Positions 1 through 12,292 of a stretch of 64,000 nt of DNA are shown here, piece by piece. The notes below the pieces were generated by a model. It was given only the letters and a program-made list of their open reading frames with translations, was not told where the DNA came from and searched no databases. The DNA lies in NCBI GenBank assembly GCA_031216915.1, contig CM062289.1:18702520-18766519 (forward strand), written 5' to 3'. The stretch comes from Pictodentalium vernedei (Eukaryota; Mollusca; Scaphopoda; Dentaliida; Dentaliidae). A program made the position numbers and the translations under genes. The first letter of the stretch is position 1. Each line of letters starts with the position of its first letter.

Positions 1-2
1 GA

Positions 3-602
3 GAGGAAGAGGACGCTGTAAACAATAGGAGACTAGAGGAGATAAATAGGGCGAGGGCCAAAAGTAAGTTGGTGGTTGCGGGAAGTAGCATAGTTCGGGG
101 GATCGACAAGAATGTCTGTGGTCCGGACAGTAAAAATAGAACAGTTCTGTGCTTTCCGGGGGCTAAAGTGGAGGACCTGAGGGATAGAGTGGACGGTATT
201 GTAGCTGGGTCGGGGCCTGATCCGGTAGTGGTATTACATGTGGGGTCCAATAACATCAGGGAGAGGAAATCAGTTCGTTTGGTGGACACATACAAGGACC
301 TAATTAGTAAGCTACTTAGCAGGAATGCTCGGATCATCGTTTCAGGGGTGCTCCCCGTTATGGGTGGTGGGAATGAGAGGAACTCACGGATTATGGCACT
401 AAACGAGGAGCTGGAAGAGCACTGCAAAGACTTGGGAGTACATTTCATTGACCACTGGGATTCATTCTGGGGACAAGGAGAGTTGTATGGGCGAGACGGA
501 TTGCATTTAAGTAGGATGGGTACAGACCTGCTGGGCCAAAAAATTCTACAGGTGGCTGGGCCTTTTTTGGAGAAAAGGGGGGTAGGGGACCACAGCCGAT
601 AA
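3..602 (+). CDS. LINE ORF1, SGNH/GDSL-type esterase domain (5' partial)
   Basis: The frame is open from the window edge to TAA at 600-602, so the N-terminus is missing. Three SGNH-hydrolase blocks can be seen: GSSIVRG (nucleophile Ser, about 89-110), GSNNI (oxyanion block, about 243-257) and DGLHLS (Asp-x-x-His, about 497-514). ORF1 esterases of this kind are known in CR1 and L2 LINEs, where they are thought to help ribonucleoprotein or membrane interaction; the exact role is unsettled. About 200 residues remain and the frame has no stop, so this is the best-preserved part of the element. Upstream residues are rich in Glu, Arg and Asn, as expected for a linker. Confidence 0.85.
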   Translation, partial: EEEDAVNNRRLEEINRARAKSKLVVAGSSIVRGIDKNVCGPDSKNRTVLCFPGAKVEDLRDRVDGIVAGSGPDPVVVLHVGSNNIRERKSVRLVDTYKDLISKLLSRNARIIVSGVLPVMGGGNERNSRIMALNEELEEHCKDLGVHFIDHWDSFWGQGELYGRDGLHLSRMGTDLLGQKILQVAGPFLEKRGVGDHSR

Positions 603-695
603 CCCAGAGGGGCACAAATGCTGGGAACATAGGAAGAACAACAAACATGCACAGTACAGGGACATACCAGGGTTATAATAATGTGCCAGTGATGA

Positions 696-2108
696 CAAAA
701 AAAACAAAGATTCATTAAGTTTGGGTACTGCAACATCCAGGGTCTGCACAATAAAGTAAGCGAAATATCAACAATGATGGACGAAGGAGACTTCGATATA
801 ATGGGTCTAAGTGAGACGTGGATACGACGGGATGAGCGGGTTGATCAGATAAAGGGTTGCGTGTGGATAGGAGCTGGGCGAACTGAGGGTCAGAAACGGG
901 GTGGGGGTGTTGGCATCTACGCTAAAGAGGAATTACAGCCCTCATTGATTACAGATCTCACAGAAGCAAGGACTCAGATTCCAGTATCCAACGAAATAGT
1001 ATGGGCAAAAATCAAGTTAGGAAGCAGGAGTGTTGCCGTTGGTGTTGTATACTTAGCAGTGGAGGGAAGTAAGCCCGAGTGGAATGATTCAATATATACA
1101 ACTCTTAGATCGAATATCACAGAGCTTGGTAGCAGAGGGTTCAGTATTGTCCTAATGGGGGACTTCAATGGGCACATCGGGGATAAGGAGGAGGGCATAC
1201 AGGGAGGTGATAGGAAAATTAACACGAATGGGAGGAAGATGTTGGACCTATCAAAAGAGCTTGGTTTAAAGATCCTGAACAGGGATGCGAAATGTAAGGG
1301 TAAATGGACCTGGGAGAGGAACGATAAGAAAACAATAATTGATTATATACTCACTGACATTGGCGTATGGAGGGAGGTTATAGATGTAGAAATAGATGAC
1401 GAGGGAAAAAATGACTTGGGTAGTGATCACAACCTGATAACAGTTAAGATTATGGGCAAAAAGACGAATAGAGACAGAAATACCTTCAAGGAAGTTTGGG
1501 GACTAAAACAAGGAGCCGACTGGAAGCAGTTTCGGGAAAAACTAAAACCAAATCTTGATTGTATACCTAGGGATGCAAATGTCCAGAGTATTTCAGATGG
1601 CATAGTAAATAGCCTAACAGAGGCAGGGAAGGAGTGTATAGGAAGGGTGAGGGTCCCAACGAGAGAGCTTGGATACAGGGTTAACGAGGGACTGAAAAAG
1701 GCTATAAAAGAAAGGAAGGTAAAATGCGCTGCTTACAGAAGAAGTAGGAAGCTTAAAGGGGTGGATAACAATGACACGAGACTAATGAAAGGAGAATATG
1801 AACTGGCACGGAAAAAGGTGAATGAGATAAAGAATAATAATAGGAAGGAGCGCAATTGCAGTCTTGCCAGAACAATAAAGAAAACGGGGCGTTCGAGCTC
1901 AAACGTATTTTGGAACTGGGTAAATAAACGGGGGGAAAGTAGTGTACAGAGTATCAAAGTGGATGGGGAAAGTACAGAAGATAAAGGCCGTATCGCTTCA
2001 GAGTTAGTCAAGCACTGGGTAAAGATAGGCGATGGGGCAGTGGGTCCCCACCAAAAAGAAATATACTGGTGGAGGAGAACCTATCCAATCGTGTTTGTAG
2101 CGAAATAA
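696..2108 (+). pseudogene. LINE ORF2, endonuclease (EEP/APE) part
   Basis: This is the N-terminal nicking endonuclease of the LINE ORF2 polyprotein. Catalytic motifs are intact: LSETW near 809-823, GDFNGHIG near 1161-1184 and SDHNLI near 1423-1440. Similarity begins before the first ATG (774): an N-I-Q-G-L-H-N-K block lies at 732-755 in the same frame, open back to 696. The true start therefore needs another start mechanism or has been lost. The region after about 1480 is the basic linker between endonuclease and RT. The frame ends at TAA 2106-2108, while RT-type sequence moves to another frame near 2060. Confidence 0.85.
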
Positions 2109-3243
2109 CGGCAGAAGAAGTGCGGAACGTGGTCTCGAAATTAAAAAATGGTAAAGCGGGAGGGACTGATGAAATTCCGAACGAATTCCTCAAAAATGGA
2201 GGGGAGGCACTTATTAAGTCCTGACAAACCTTTTCAACCTGGCTCTGCGAAAGCAAGAGGTCCCCAGAGAGTGGAGGGAAAGTAAGGTGTCGTTCATACA
2301 CAAAAAGGGGGATAAGGAAGTTCTAGATAACTATAGGGGGATATCAGTTAGTAGTAACATCGGAAAAGTATTCTGTAAGGTCATATACGGTAGACTAGAG
2401 GAAGTTATTGAAGAGAAAGGTTTTTTAGGAGAAATTCAAAATGGTTTCAGGAAAGGACGAAGAGTCACTGATCACCTATTTACACTCACCCAACTGATAG
2501 AATCAACAAAGGCTGAAAAGAAAAAGATGTTTCTGGCATTTCTAGATGTGAAAAAAGCGTACGACCGAGTGTGGAGGGAAGGTATGTGGCGAAAGCTCGA
2601 GGGCATCGGACTGGGGGGTGACTTTGTGGGAATCATGAAAGCACTGTATACAGATGTGCAAAGCCAACTCAGTCTAGGAAGTATCACTACAAAACGAGTC
2701 CCTATGGATATAGGCCTCAAGCAGGGGTGTATCTTTTCACCGATTTTGTTTGCATTGTATGTTAAAGATTTAGGGGACGAACTAATTCAGAGTGCGGAGG
2801 GGGTAAATGTTGGAGACATAAAGATACCAGGCTTATTCTTTGCGGACGACATGGTGTTAATGTCTAGAACTGAACAGGGGCTAGAGAAACTGCTGGAAAT
2901 TGTTGGTAGATATGGGAACACTTGGCGGCTCGAACTAAATGAAAATAAAAGCAAGGTAATACCCGTTGGACGCAAGGTAGATATGACGAAGAGATGGAGA
3001 GTGGGTGAGTTCTCATTCCCCGAAGGGGAAAGCAAACAAATCACTGTAGGAGAAACGGGAGAGTATGAGTATCTAGGGGTAAGCATAAATATAACGGGAA
3101 GAGGGGTGTACAGAAATTACTCAGCCAAACTGATTCTGAAGGGGAAAAGAATTCTGAACCAACTAAAACTTTTGGGGAAAAATAGTTTCAACAAGGTCTT
3201 TGTGGGGAAACACTGTGGGAGAGGGTGGGTTTACCAAGTATAA
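2072..3243 (+). pseudogene. LINE ORF2, reverse transcriptase part
   Basis: The RT continues in frame 2 from about 2072 to a TGA at 2222-2224 (a KLKNGKAGG-type motif), then in frame 1 to 3243. In frame 1 the fingers and palm are clear: NYRGISV near 2329, FLDVKKAYDRVW (motif A) near 2539, GLKQGCIFSP (motif B) near 2713 and FADD (catalytic motif C) near 2839. The active-site Asp pair is present. At least two frame changes (about 2060 and 2222) separate this block from the endonuclease, so no single polyprotein can be made. Confidence 0.88.
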
Positions 3244-4073
3244 CGTATGGCACGGACGTGATTCCATTAAACCAAACCGTTATTAAGAAGTTGGAAAGTA
3301 CTCAGAATGATGCCGGCAGATGGATTACAGGGTCGAGTAATGCTGCAGCTTTGGAAGCAGTAAGGGGGGAGCTTGGGTGGATGAAAATCAAGGACAGGGT
3401 AGATTTGGGAAAACTGTGTTACTTTAACTACTTGAGAAACCTGCCTGACAACCGGTGGTGCAAATTGATGCTCGATACCATTTGGAATTCTAATATAGAA
3501 ACGGGGTGGTCAAAACATGTGAGGGAACTAATGGACAATTACTCTATAGAGGTCACAAACATAGAAGTAGGAATGAAAGAAAGCAAAAGGTTTGTCAAAG
3601 AGAGAGTCATGGAAGATTGCAATCGAAACTGGCGAGCAGGGGTTAGCGTGAAAAGATCACTGCAGGGGTTACAATATAAAGAAAAGCCAGCTTTTGAGAA
3701 GTACCTAGATGGCACCTTTGGAGGGTCACTGCTGTTCAAACTGAGATCAAGATCACTGGAGCTTCGGGGAAAAATTGGGAGAGATGGGGAAAAGGGATGC
3801 CAAATGTGCCACTCTGGAGTAGTGGAGACCCTGGAACATTTTCTCTTGGAATGCCCACAGTATATACCTCATAGAATAAAATTTACTGGAAGAATAATGC
3901 AGAAGTGGGGTGAAGAAACAAAGGATAGATGGCTGAAGGGGGACACGAGGGAGAGGGTAGGAATGCTTGTTGAAGAAATTGAAAAAGAGGAAGTGAGGGA
4001 CACTATTAAGCAGTTTATATCTGAATGCTGGGAGGAGAGGAGGGGAAGAGGGGGTGGGGTGCAGGGGGAATGA
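3205..4073 (+). pseudogene. LINE ORF2, C-terminal region with Cys/His motif
   Basis: Frame 0 continues the RT thumb and C-terminal segment; the handover from frame 1 is around 3205-3225. Motifs usual for L2/CR1 C-termini are visible: an N-D-A-G-R-W-I-T-G stretch near 3306 and a C-x2-C...H-x4-C knuckle (CQMC ... EHFLLEC) near 3800-3855. The frame ends at TGA 4071-4073, followed by about 50 bp of 3' UTR and the TTA tail. It is part of the same dead element. Confidence 0.8.
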
Positions 4074-4130
4074 TGGCCTTCTCTTATGAGGACCGCGACA
4101 AATCAGCGGCTGGCCAAAGAGTTATTATTA

Positions 4131-4171
4131 TTACAAACAATCAACCGGATAATCCGGTTGATTGTTTGTAA
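4131..4171. repeat. Perfect 41-bp palindrome at LINE tail
   Basis: Two 20-bp arms (TTACAAACAATCAACCGGAT and its reverse complement) are separated by one base. The palindrome begins where the LINE's TTA tail ends and is followed by an A-run. It resembles the hairpin cores found in MITEs elsewhere in the window, but no flanking terminal repeats were found, so its origin is unclear. Confidence 0.85.
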
Positions 4172-5261
4172 AAAAAAAACACGAGTTGAGTTACCGATAG
4201 GTGAGACAAACCAGATTAACCAATAAGTCCAGTATATTAATTGAAAATTACTCCTTAGCCATTTCGAAATGAGGATATGAATGAAAGAAGTCTCAGCGCG
4301 GATACTGAGTACATTGCTTTTTGTTTCAGTGCGCCGAAGGCGCACAGGGACGATGTGGGATTGAAATCCCTTGCGACCCGAAAAACTTTGCTTTATAACT
4401 TTATTTGCTTATGAATGCAAATAATCTTATTTTGTTTGAGTGTGTACACTGGCAGGAGGTTATAGGAGGTGGTGGGTTCAGATCCCCGAACTTTATTTAA
4501 AAAGTAGACTGGTCCCAGCCAGGCAAGCTTGTTTCATTCCTTGCTTGGTGTTTGGTGGTTCTTGTGTATGTAAACAGAAAGGTAGGTTGTTCCATTTCCC
4601 CCTACGCTTCGTCTGCTATTTCCATGCGTCTTCTTGATGAGGGTGTTGCAGGAAAATGTTAGAGTATGCAATTAGAAAAGTTATAGGTAGAGAGAGATAG
4701 GAATCCGCTGTTGTATTTTGTGACAGTTGTATGATTGTTACTATGGATGGGGCGAGGGGTGGGTTTCTTTGGAGCCCACTCCCCGAGTTGCGAGGCAGTC
4801 ACCACAGACTCGATCCCAGATTTCTTAATGAGCGAAGCAATCCTCACTGACTCCACGCAATTTAATTCTGTTGAATAGTTTTAATTTTCTGTGACTTATT
4901 TTGTTTTTCTGTTAAGACTTCAGTATTACATTTCAAAGTGGCGTGAACTTGCAGGTGATCACTGCCAAGATCATCACCCCCACAAGTATGTCTTGCATTT
5001 GGCTGGTTAGTGATTTACTGGTGGTAATCAAGTCTAGGATATCTGATTGATGGAATGAGTTGTTGCTTATGTATGTTACGTCTTGATCGTTATTTAACAG
5101 GAATAGATCGAGTTCTTCAATGATGTTGAAAAGGGCGTCACCATTAGGCTCAGTCTTATGACAACCGAATACTTGGTGTTTGGATCTCTTCTAATAATAC
5201 CAAATACTGAGCATACTAAATAATGCTGTTTATTTATATACTGTGAATTCAGTGAGTATAC
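4172..5261. other. Unassigned sequence between LINE and satellite
   Basis: No convincing coding region, RNA gene or transposon ends were found. A short GCGCCGAAGGCGC hairpin lies near 4331-4343. The last ~50 bp run into the first satellite monomer. Confidence 0.4.
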
Positions 5262-8200
5262 TAAAAAAAGAACTCACTTTAAAATAAAATGTAAGTTCTA
5301 ATAGAATAAAAAAAGAACTCACTTTAAAATAAAATGTAAGTTCTAATAGAATAAAAAAAAAGAACTCACTTTAAAATAAAATGTAAGTTCTAATAGAATA
5401 AAAAAAAAGAACTCACTTTAAAATAAAATGTAAGTTCTAATAGAATAAAAAAAAGAACTCACTTTAAAATAAAATGTAAGTTCTAATAGAATAAAAACAA
5501 GAACTCACTTTAAAATAAAATGTAAGTTCTAATAGAATAAAAAAAAGAACTCACTTTAAAATAAAATGTAAGTTCTAATAGAATAAAAAAAGAACTCACC
5601 TTAAAATAAAATGTAAGTTCTAATAGAATAAAAACAAGAACTCACTTTAAAATAAAATGTAAGTTCTAATAGAATAAAAACAAGAATTCACTTTAAAATA
5701 AAATGTAAGTTCTAATAGAATAAAAAAAAGAACTCACTTTAAAATAAAATGTAAGTTCTAATAGAATAAAAACAAGAATTCACTTTAAAATAAAATGTAA
5801 GTTCTAATAGAATAAAAACAAGAACTCACTTTAAAATAAAATGTAAGTTCTAATAGAATAAAAAAAAGAACTCACTTTAAAATAAAATGTAAGTTCTAAT
5901 AGAATAAAAACAAGAATTCACTTTAAAATAAAATGTAAGTTCTAATAGAATAAAAAAAGAACTCACTTTAAAATAAAATGTAAGTTCTAATAGAATAAAA
6001 AAAAGAACTCACTTTAAAATAAAATGTAAGTTCTAATAGAATAAAAAAAGAACTCACTTTAAAATAAAATGTAAGTTCTAATAGAATAAAAAAAAAGAAC
6101 TCACTTTAAAATAAAATGTAAGTTCTAATAGAATAAAAAAAGAACTCACTTTAAAATAAAATGTAAGTTCTAATAGAATAAAAAAGAACTCACTTTAAAA
6201 TAAAATGTAAGTTCTAATAGAATAAAAAAGAACTCACTTTAAAATAAAATGTAAGTTCTAATAGAATAAAAAAAGAACTCACTTTAAAATAAAATGTAAG
6301 TTCTAATAGAATAAAAAAAGAACTCACTTTAAAATAAAATGTAAGTTGTAACAGAATAAAAAAGAACTCACTTTAAAATAAAATGTAAGTTCTAATAGAA
6401 TAAAAAAAAGAACTCACTTTAAAATAAAATGTAAGTTCTAATAGAATAAAAAAAAGAACTCACTTTAAAATAAAATGTAAGTTCTAATAGAATAAAAAAA
6501 AGAACTCACTTTAAAATAAAATGCAAGTTCTAATAGAATAAAAAAAAGAACTCACTTTAAAATAAAATGCAAGTTCTAATAGAATAAAAAAAAGAACTCA
6601 CTTTAAAATAAAATGCAAGTTCTAATAGAATAAAAACAAGAACTCACTTTAAAATAAAATGTAAGTTCTAATAGAATAAAAAAAAAGAACTCACTTTAAA
6701 ATAAAATGTAAGTTCTAATATAATAAAAAAAAGATCTCACTTTAAAATAAAATGTAAGTTCTAATATAATAAAAAAAAGAACTCACTTTAAAATAAAATG
6801 TAAGTTCTAATAGAATAAAAAAAAGAACTCACTTTAAAATAAAATGTAAGTTCTAATAGAATAAAAAAAAGAACTCACTTTAAAATAAAATGTAAGTTCT
6901 AATAGAATAAAAAAAAGAACTCACTTTAAAATAAAATGTAAGTTCTAATAGAATAAAAAAGAACTCACTTTAAAATAAAATGTAAGTTCTAATAGAATAA
7001 AAAAGAACTCACTTTAAAATAAAATGTAAGTTCTAATAGAATAAAAAAAGAACTCACTTTAAAATAAAATGTAAGTTCTAATAGAATAAAAAAAGAACTC
7101 ACTTTAAAATAAAATGTAAGTTCTAATATAATAAAAAAAAGAACTCACTTTAAAATAAAATGTAAGTTCTAATAGAATAAAAAAAAGAACTCACTTTAAA
7201 ATAAAATGTAAGTTCTAATAGAATAAAAAAGAACTCACTTTAAAATAAAATGTAAGTTCTAATAGAATAAAAAAGAACTCACTTTAAAATAAAATGTAAG
7301 TTCTAATAGAATAAAAAAAGAACTCACTTTAAAATAAAATGTAAGTTCTAATAGAATAAAAAAAGAACTCACTTTAAAATAAAATGTAAGTTCTAATAGA
7401 ATAAAAAAAGAACTCACTTTAAAATAAAATGTAAGTTCTAATAGAATAAAAAAGAACTCACTTTAAAATAAAATGTAAGTTCTAATAGAATAAAAAAAGA
7501 ACTCACTTTAAAATAAAATGTAAGTTCTAATAGAATAAAAAAGAACTCACTTTAAAATAAAATGTAAGTTCTAATAGAATAAAAAAAGAACTCACTTTAA
7601 AATAAAATGTAAGTTCTAATATAATAAAAAAAAGAATTCACTTTAAAATAAAATGTAAGCTCTAATAGAATAAAAAAGAACTCACTTTAAAATAAAATGT
7701 AAGTTCTAATAGAATAAAAAAAGAACTCACTTTAAAATAAAATGTAAGTTCTAATAGAATAAAAAAAGAACTCACTTTAAAATAAAATGTAAGTTCTAAT
7801 AGAATAAAAAAGAACTCACTTTAAAATAAAATGTAAGTTCTAATAGAATAAAAAAAGAACTCACTTTAAAATAAAATGTAAGTTCTAATAGAATAAAAAA
7901 AGAACTCACTTTAAAATAAAATGTAAGTTCTAATATAATAAAAAAAAGAATTCACTTTAAAATGAAATGTAAGCTCTAATAGAATAAAAAAGAACTCACT
8001 TTAAAATAAAATGTAAGTTCTAATAGAATAAAAAAAGAACTCACTTTAAAATAAAATGTAAGTTCTAATAGAATAAAAAAAGAACTCACTTTAAAATAAA
8101 ATGTAAGTTCTAATAGAATAAAAAAGAACTCACTTTAAAATAAAATGTAAGTTCTAATAGAATAAAAAAAGAACTCACTTTAAAATAAAATGTAAGTTCT

Positions 8201-8808
8201 AATATAATAAAAAAAAGAATTCACTTTAAAATAAAATGTAAGCTCTAATAGAATAAAAAAGAACTCACTTTAAAATAAAATGTAAGTTCTAATAGAATAA
8301 AAAAAGAACTCACTTTAAAATAAAATGTAAGTTCTAATAGAATAAAAAAAGAACTCACTTTAAAATAAAATGTAAGTTCTAATAGAATAAAAAAGAACTC
8401 ACTTTAAAATAAAATGTAAGTTCTAATAGAATAAAAAAAGAACTCACTTTAAAATAAAATGTAAGTTCTAATAGAATAAAAAAGAACTCACTTTAAAATA
8501 AAATGTAAGTTCTAATAGAATAAAAAAAAGAATTCACTTTAAAATAAAATGTAAGTTCTAATAGAATAAAAAAAGAACTCACTTTAAAATAAAATGTAAG
8601 TTCTAATAGAATAAAAAAGAACTCACTTTAAAATAAAATGTAAGTTCTAATAGAATAAAAAAAGAACTCACTTTAAAATAAAATGTAAGTTCTAATAGAA
8701 TAAAAAAGAACTCACTTTAAAATAAAATGTAAGTTCTAATAGAATAAAAAAAAGAATTCACTTTAAAATAAAATGTAAGCTCTAATAGAATAAAAAAAAG
8801 AACTCACT
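5262..8808. repeat. 45-bp A-rich satellite, about 78 monomers
   Basis: The unit GAACTCACTTTAAAATAAAA + TGTAAGTTCTAATAGAAT + a variable A-run (44-48 bp in all) is repeated almost without interruption. Each monomer contains an imperfect inverted repeat (AGAACTCAC ... GTAAGTTCT). Variants include GAATTCAC, AAGCTCTAA, TAATATAAT and ATGCAAG. They recur at spacings of about six, seven and twelve monomers in the right third, which indicates higher-order repeat growth. Homopolymer length differs between monomers. No ORF is likely. Confidence 0.97.
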
Positions 8809-8889
8809 TTAACTCCTAGCACTCTGGTAGTAATTCATTTTTTTCATCATTAACTCCATATTGCCCATGCAGCATGAAAAACTTAACAA

Positions 8890-8940
8890 ATTATATCTTG
8901 TTTGACAGAGCTCAGTGAGCTCTGTCAAATAAGATATAAT
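8890..8940. repeat. Hairpin H2 in copy A
   Basis: Arms of 24 bp with a 3-bp loop, one mismatch (TTGTTTGACAGAGCTC / GAGCTCTGTCAAATAA). The same core recurs at 12401, 27585 and 34795 in different sequence contexts. Confidence 0.9.
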
Positions 8941-10699
8941 TATTTTAAATTCTCAGCTGCATTGTGGGGAAAATTTGCTGCTCAAAACTTTGGTATTTTG
9001 ACATCAGAGTGCAGAGGGTTAAAATAGCCCCCTTTATTCGTAAACTGAACTTTGTGGAAAACTTTGCCATCGTGAAAAACACACACGCTTCCTGGCGTAT
9101 TCTTTCAAACTTTTTTTTTTGTGGAATAAATAGTTGAAACATACTTCCATTCTTTTCTGTCATTTGAGTACGCTTTCTTTAATCATTTCACAGAGAGAGA
9201 GAGAGTGCATCAGAATATCGAATCACCCAAATGGCCACCCTTCTTCAGTGCTGAGCGGATGCACAAACCACAGTATTGCCTTTTATATATTGCCTTTTGA
9301 CTGCTCCACGGATAAATAGCCTATTTTTGTATGGCACCGTTAAAACTACATCAATGGTGGAGAACGCTGTTTTATACAGGTAAATCTCGATTGATTACTT
9401 CTCGATCAGTACCAATCATTTTACTGATCACTGACGGAACCTTATGGGTGGGTGGGCATAGGATCCTATTAGCCTAAACCCCCGCTCCCACACACTTTTG
9501 CAAATGATGGGTTTTCTTTTTAATCAATATTTAATTATCTTAACCCCACAACCTGTGTAAAACTGCAATCGCCTGCAGATAAATTTCTGCAATGGAGCCT
9601 ATGTGTAGGCTTACTGCAAAAAAAAATATCATTTTTGGACACCGAAAACATATAGCTTATAGGCCGTATTTGGAACTATAGCTTGTTAAAGTGAGGAGTC
9701 ACAGACCTTAAGGAAAGAAGTGGAAACATAATTAAATTGACAGGCGATGTAGGGGAGGTGGAAGGGGGGGGGGGGGGTGGTGAAGGTGTATCTGTTCACC
9801 TACGGTTACTTTTATGGCAAATGAAGGCCAAATAGTGTAAATGAATCTTATTAAATGCGAATTGCCCAAAGGCCATATATTTCTCAAAATCTAGCACGTT
9901 CTCATGTTTACTTTCAACTGAAACTCCAGCCAAATCGAACATATTGGGGTCTTTTGGAGGGTGGGGGTCAACCTTTTCTCTAACTGTACATCAATCACAA
10001 AGGGCATAAACAGATCATACAAATTTTCTATAAATGAAAGTAGGATAGATTACGATCATAGCATTAACTCACGTCATTTGATTTGGAACATCAGGACTCA
10101 GTGGGCTTACAGACAAACCTCTGTATGTCTGTCGTGGTATTTTATTTTCGATTTAATACTGGCTGAGCATTCTCATCACAAGTTTGATGTGGAATAGGAG
10201 TGCACGGGTATATGAGGATACTTTTGACATTGTGATATATTATTTGAGGATACATTTTAAGGATACCATTTGAGGATATCCTTTATAGGGGATCTTTTGC
10301 AGGATGTCCGATATAATTATTACTCCAAGTACTCGTTTGGCCCAGACTTCTAAGCCAAACCAAGACTTTCGCAGCTTCAAGGCCACTACTTGTCCATAGT
10401 TATCACCATCTGTCATTTGATTCAACATTATTGTAGTCACCCAATACTATAGTCTTCTATCGCCCGCATAGTTGTGGACCATTACTGCCTCTTACTATTA
10501 CTATCGGCTACTACAATTCTCCACTGCGTTTCAACCTTTACTAAGTTATTGTACTACTACAGCTTATAGTGCCTATCATTAGACTGCTGTCGCTACGGGT
10601 CGTAGTTCATACCACTATCATTCCACTACTGTTTGCTCGAACAACCTTTTCATACCCATTCGAGTTTCCCATAATAAGCGATCGAGCAGTTACTGAAAA

Positions 10700-11610
10700 G
10701 TCATTGCTAAGGGCTAATAGTAGACCTATGGGATATACAGAGTTTCTCCTATACTACTCTACCAGACAACCAAGCATAACACTACGTGACTTAACATTAC
10801 ATACTGTCCATACCCACTAAGGACAGTATAACGATTAGGTGGATCTATAGTACTACGGACCACAACTGAACCAGCGGGAGTACATACATTACATCCTATA
10901 CTATCACACTAGACAACCATTCATTACACCTCCCCACAATACTGCTTGACCAAGTATTATGTACTATCTATACCAGTTATATGATAATATAAAGACATAG
11001 GCGGGTAGTGGTATAAAGTGATAAAAGTAGTCCAACAGGGGTACATAGCGTACAGCATATACTGCCACACTAGACAAGCCTGCATTACCCCTACCCGCAC
11101 ATCAAAATACTGCATGACCTAGCATAACGCACCACCTATACAATCTCAGGGCCAGCCAGCACAACGCCCTAGATGGAGAGTGGTACTAAAGGCTAACATT
11201 GAACCAGTAGGGACACAAACCGCACATCCTATACTACCGCACTAGACAGCAATGCATTACCCCCCCCCCCCCCCTCCCCCACAACACAAAGACTAGCATT
11301 ACGTACTACCTATACCGGTTACTGAAAAAATATGAAGCATTAGTTGTACCAAGGACTGAAAGTGGACCTACATCGGGTATATAACGCCCATACTATACTA
11401 TCGTTCTAAACGCCCAAGGGCTACCCCGCAATACCGCACTAGACGACCATGCATTACCCCCCACCCACTCCACACTGCCTGAGCTAGCATTACGTACTAT
11501 CTGTACCAGTCATAGAATAGTACAAAGCATTCCGCCGATAAGCAGTACCAAGGGCTAACAAGGGATCTGCAGGGGTATGCATGTATACCGCCACAATAAT
11601 ACCAGGCCAG
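10700..11610. repeat. Degenerate ~170-bp tandem repeat inside copy A
   Basis: About five diverged units share blocks such as CACACTAGACAACCATGCAT, TAGCATTACGTACTACCTAT and ACCAAGGGCTAACA. C-rich homopolymer tracts interrupt some units. The same region is present at 14240-15130 in copy B. Short ORFs here are low-complexity and not judged real. Confidence 0.75.
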
Positions 11611-11674
11611 TTCGAGACTCAGAAAACGTTATGTCAGATGGTACAGTGGACAACACTAGCAGTTAACGTTTCTG

Positions 11675-11740
11675 TGACGTCGCGCGCGCCAATCATGACG
11701 TCACGGCGTCAATAGCAACGTCAACCGTTTCGCGGGAAAA
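11675..11740. promoter_or_regulatory. CRE plus E2F-like site cluster, copy A
   Basis: A full CRE palindrome TGACGTCA (11696-11703), a half-matching TGACGTCG (11675-11682), two further CGTCAA elements and TTTCGCGGGAAAA (11728-11740, an E2F/DP-type palindrome) fall within 66 bp, followed by a TATA-rich stretch at 11795-11815. The cluster is kept in copy B, although TATA spacing differs. It resembles a compact RNA polymerase II promoter; no transcript evidence is available. Confidence 0.5.
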
Positions 11741-11866
11741 ACTTTCAAGAAAACTCACCTTCTCCCATCGATATTCCATCACATACTCATACTATATACC
11801 CATATATATATATATCACTATACATTTCTAAGAGTAATATATATGCAGCACGTACACCATTTGCCG

Positions 11867-11941
11867 ATGAAGATGCATGGGGCCGAAGTTTTGCACAGGA
11901 AAGAGTTGCCGCGTCTGGCAAAAGCTCCGGTTCCTATGTGA
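11867..11941 (+). other. 24-codon ORF downstream of CRE/E2F cluster, copy A
   Basis: ATG to TGA, 24 residues, starting about 130 bp after the E2F-like site. The 75 bp are identical in copy B (15429-15503) while flanking bases differ. Identity over 75 bp may be chance at this low divergence. Possible small peptide or uORF; no homology recognised. Confidence 0.2.
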
Positions 11942-12292
11942 ATTTAACACTAGTTTCTCCGGTAAAATTCCACGAAACCGGGCCCGATTCATTCGTCTTG
12001 TACTACGGGGTGTATAATACAGTCCTTCACTTTTTCGGGATCACAAAACTCTCAACTGGTTAAAATAGTGAGTGAGGGGTTATGGAAAAACTCAGTAATT
12101 GTCATTGGGAACTCGGAGGACTGTGTGCTTTCTGATGGTTGTGCATCTTCAGATTTACATTTATTCATTAGTTTTTAAAGCTGCTTTCAGTCTCTGTGGC
12201 TGTATCAAGAGCAATGCCAAGTTTATCAAACCATTCTTACATTCATGATCACTTTAGAGCAGACGCCCCGAACTATAATTAGCGAGTCATTT

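Larger units (their letters stand above)
1..4130 (+). mobile_element. L2/CR1-type LINE, decayed, 5' end outside window
   Basis: This is a non-LTR retrotransposon read left to right: an SGNH-esterase ORF1, an apurinic-type endonuclease, a reverse transcriptase with FADD, and a C-terminal Cys/His motif. The 3' end has a short run of TTA triplets near 4118-4130, the microsatellite-like tail usual for L2/CR1 elements rather than poly(A). ORF2 is split over several reading frames (changes near 2060, 2222 and 3205), so this copy is dead. The clade call rests on the esterase ORF1 plus tail type; Rex1 or another CR1-group clade is possible. Confidence 0.88.

Noticed and set aside
1733-2011. Minus-strand ORFs over the LINE
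   Set aside because: Antisense shadows of the LINE coding region.
5262-8808. CRISPR array
   Set aside because: Monomers abut with only a variable A-run between them; there are no unique spacers and the genome is animal.
8945-9163. 72-residue minus-strand ORF repeated at 12456-12656
   Set aside because: It is kept only because the whole 3.5-kb unit is duplicated; an indel changes its N-terminal end and no domain is seen.
10569-10820. 83-residue ORF, with similar ones at 14019-14385
   Set aside because: Low-complexity Tyr/Thr/Ser-rich translation of the degenerate tandem region.
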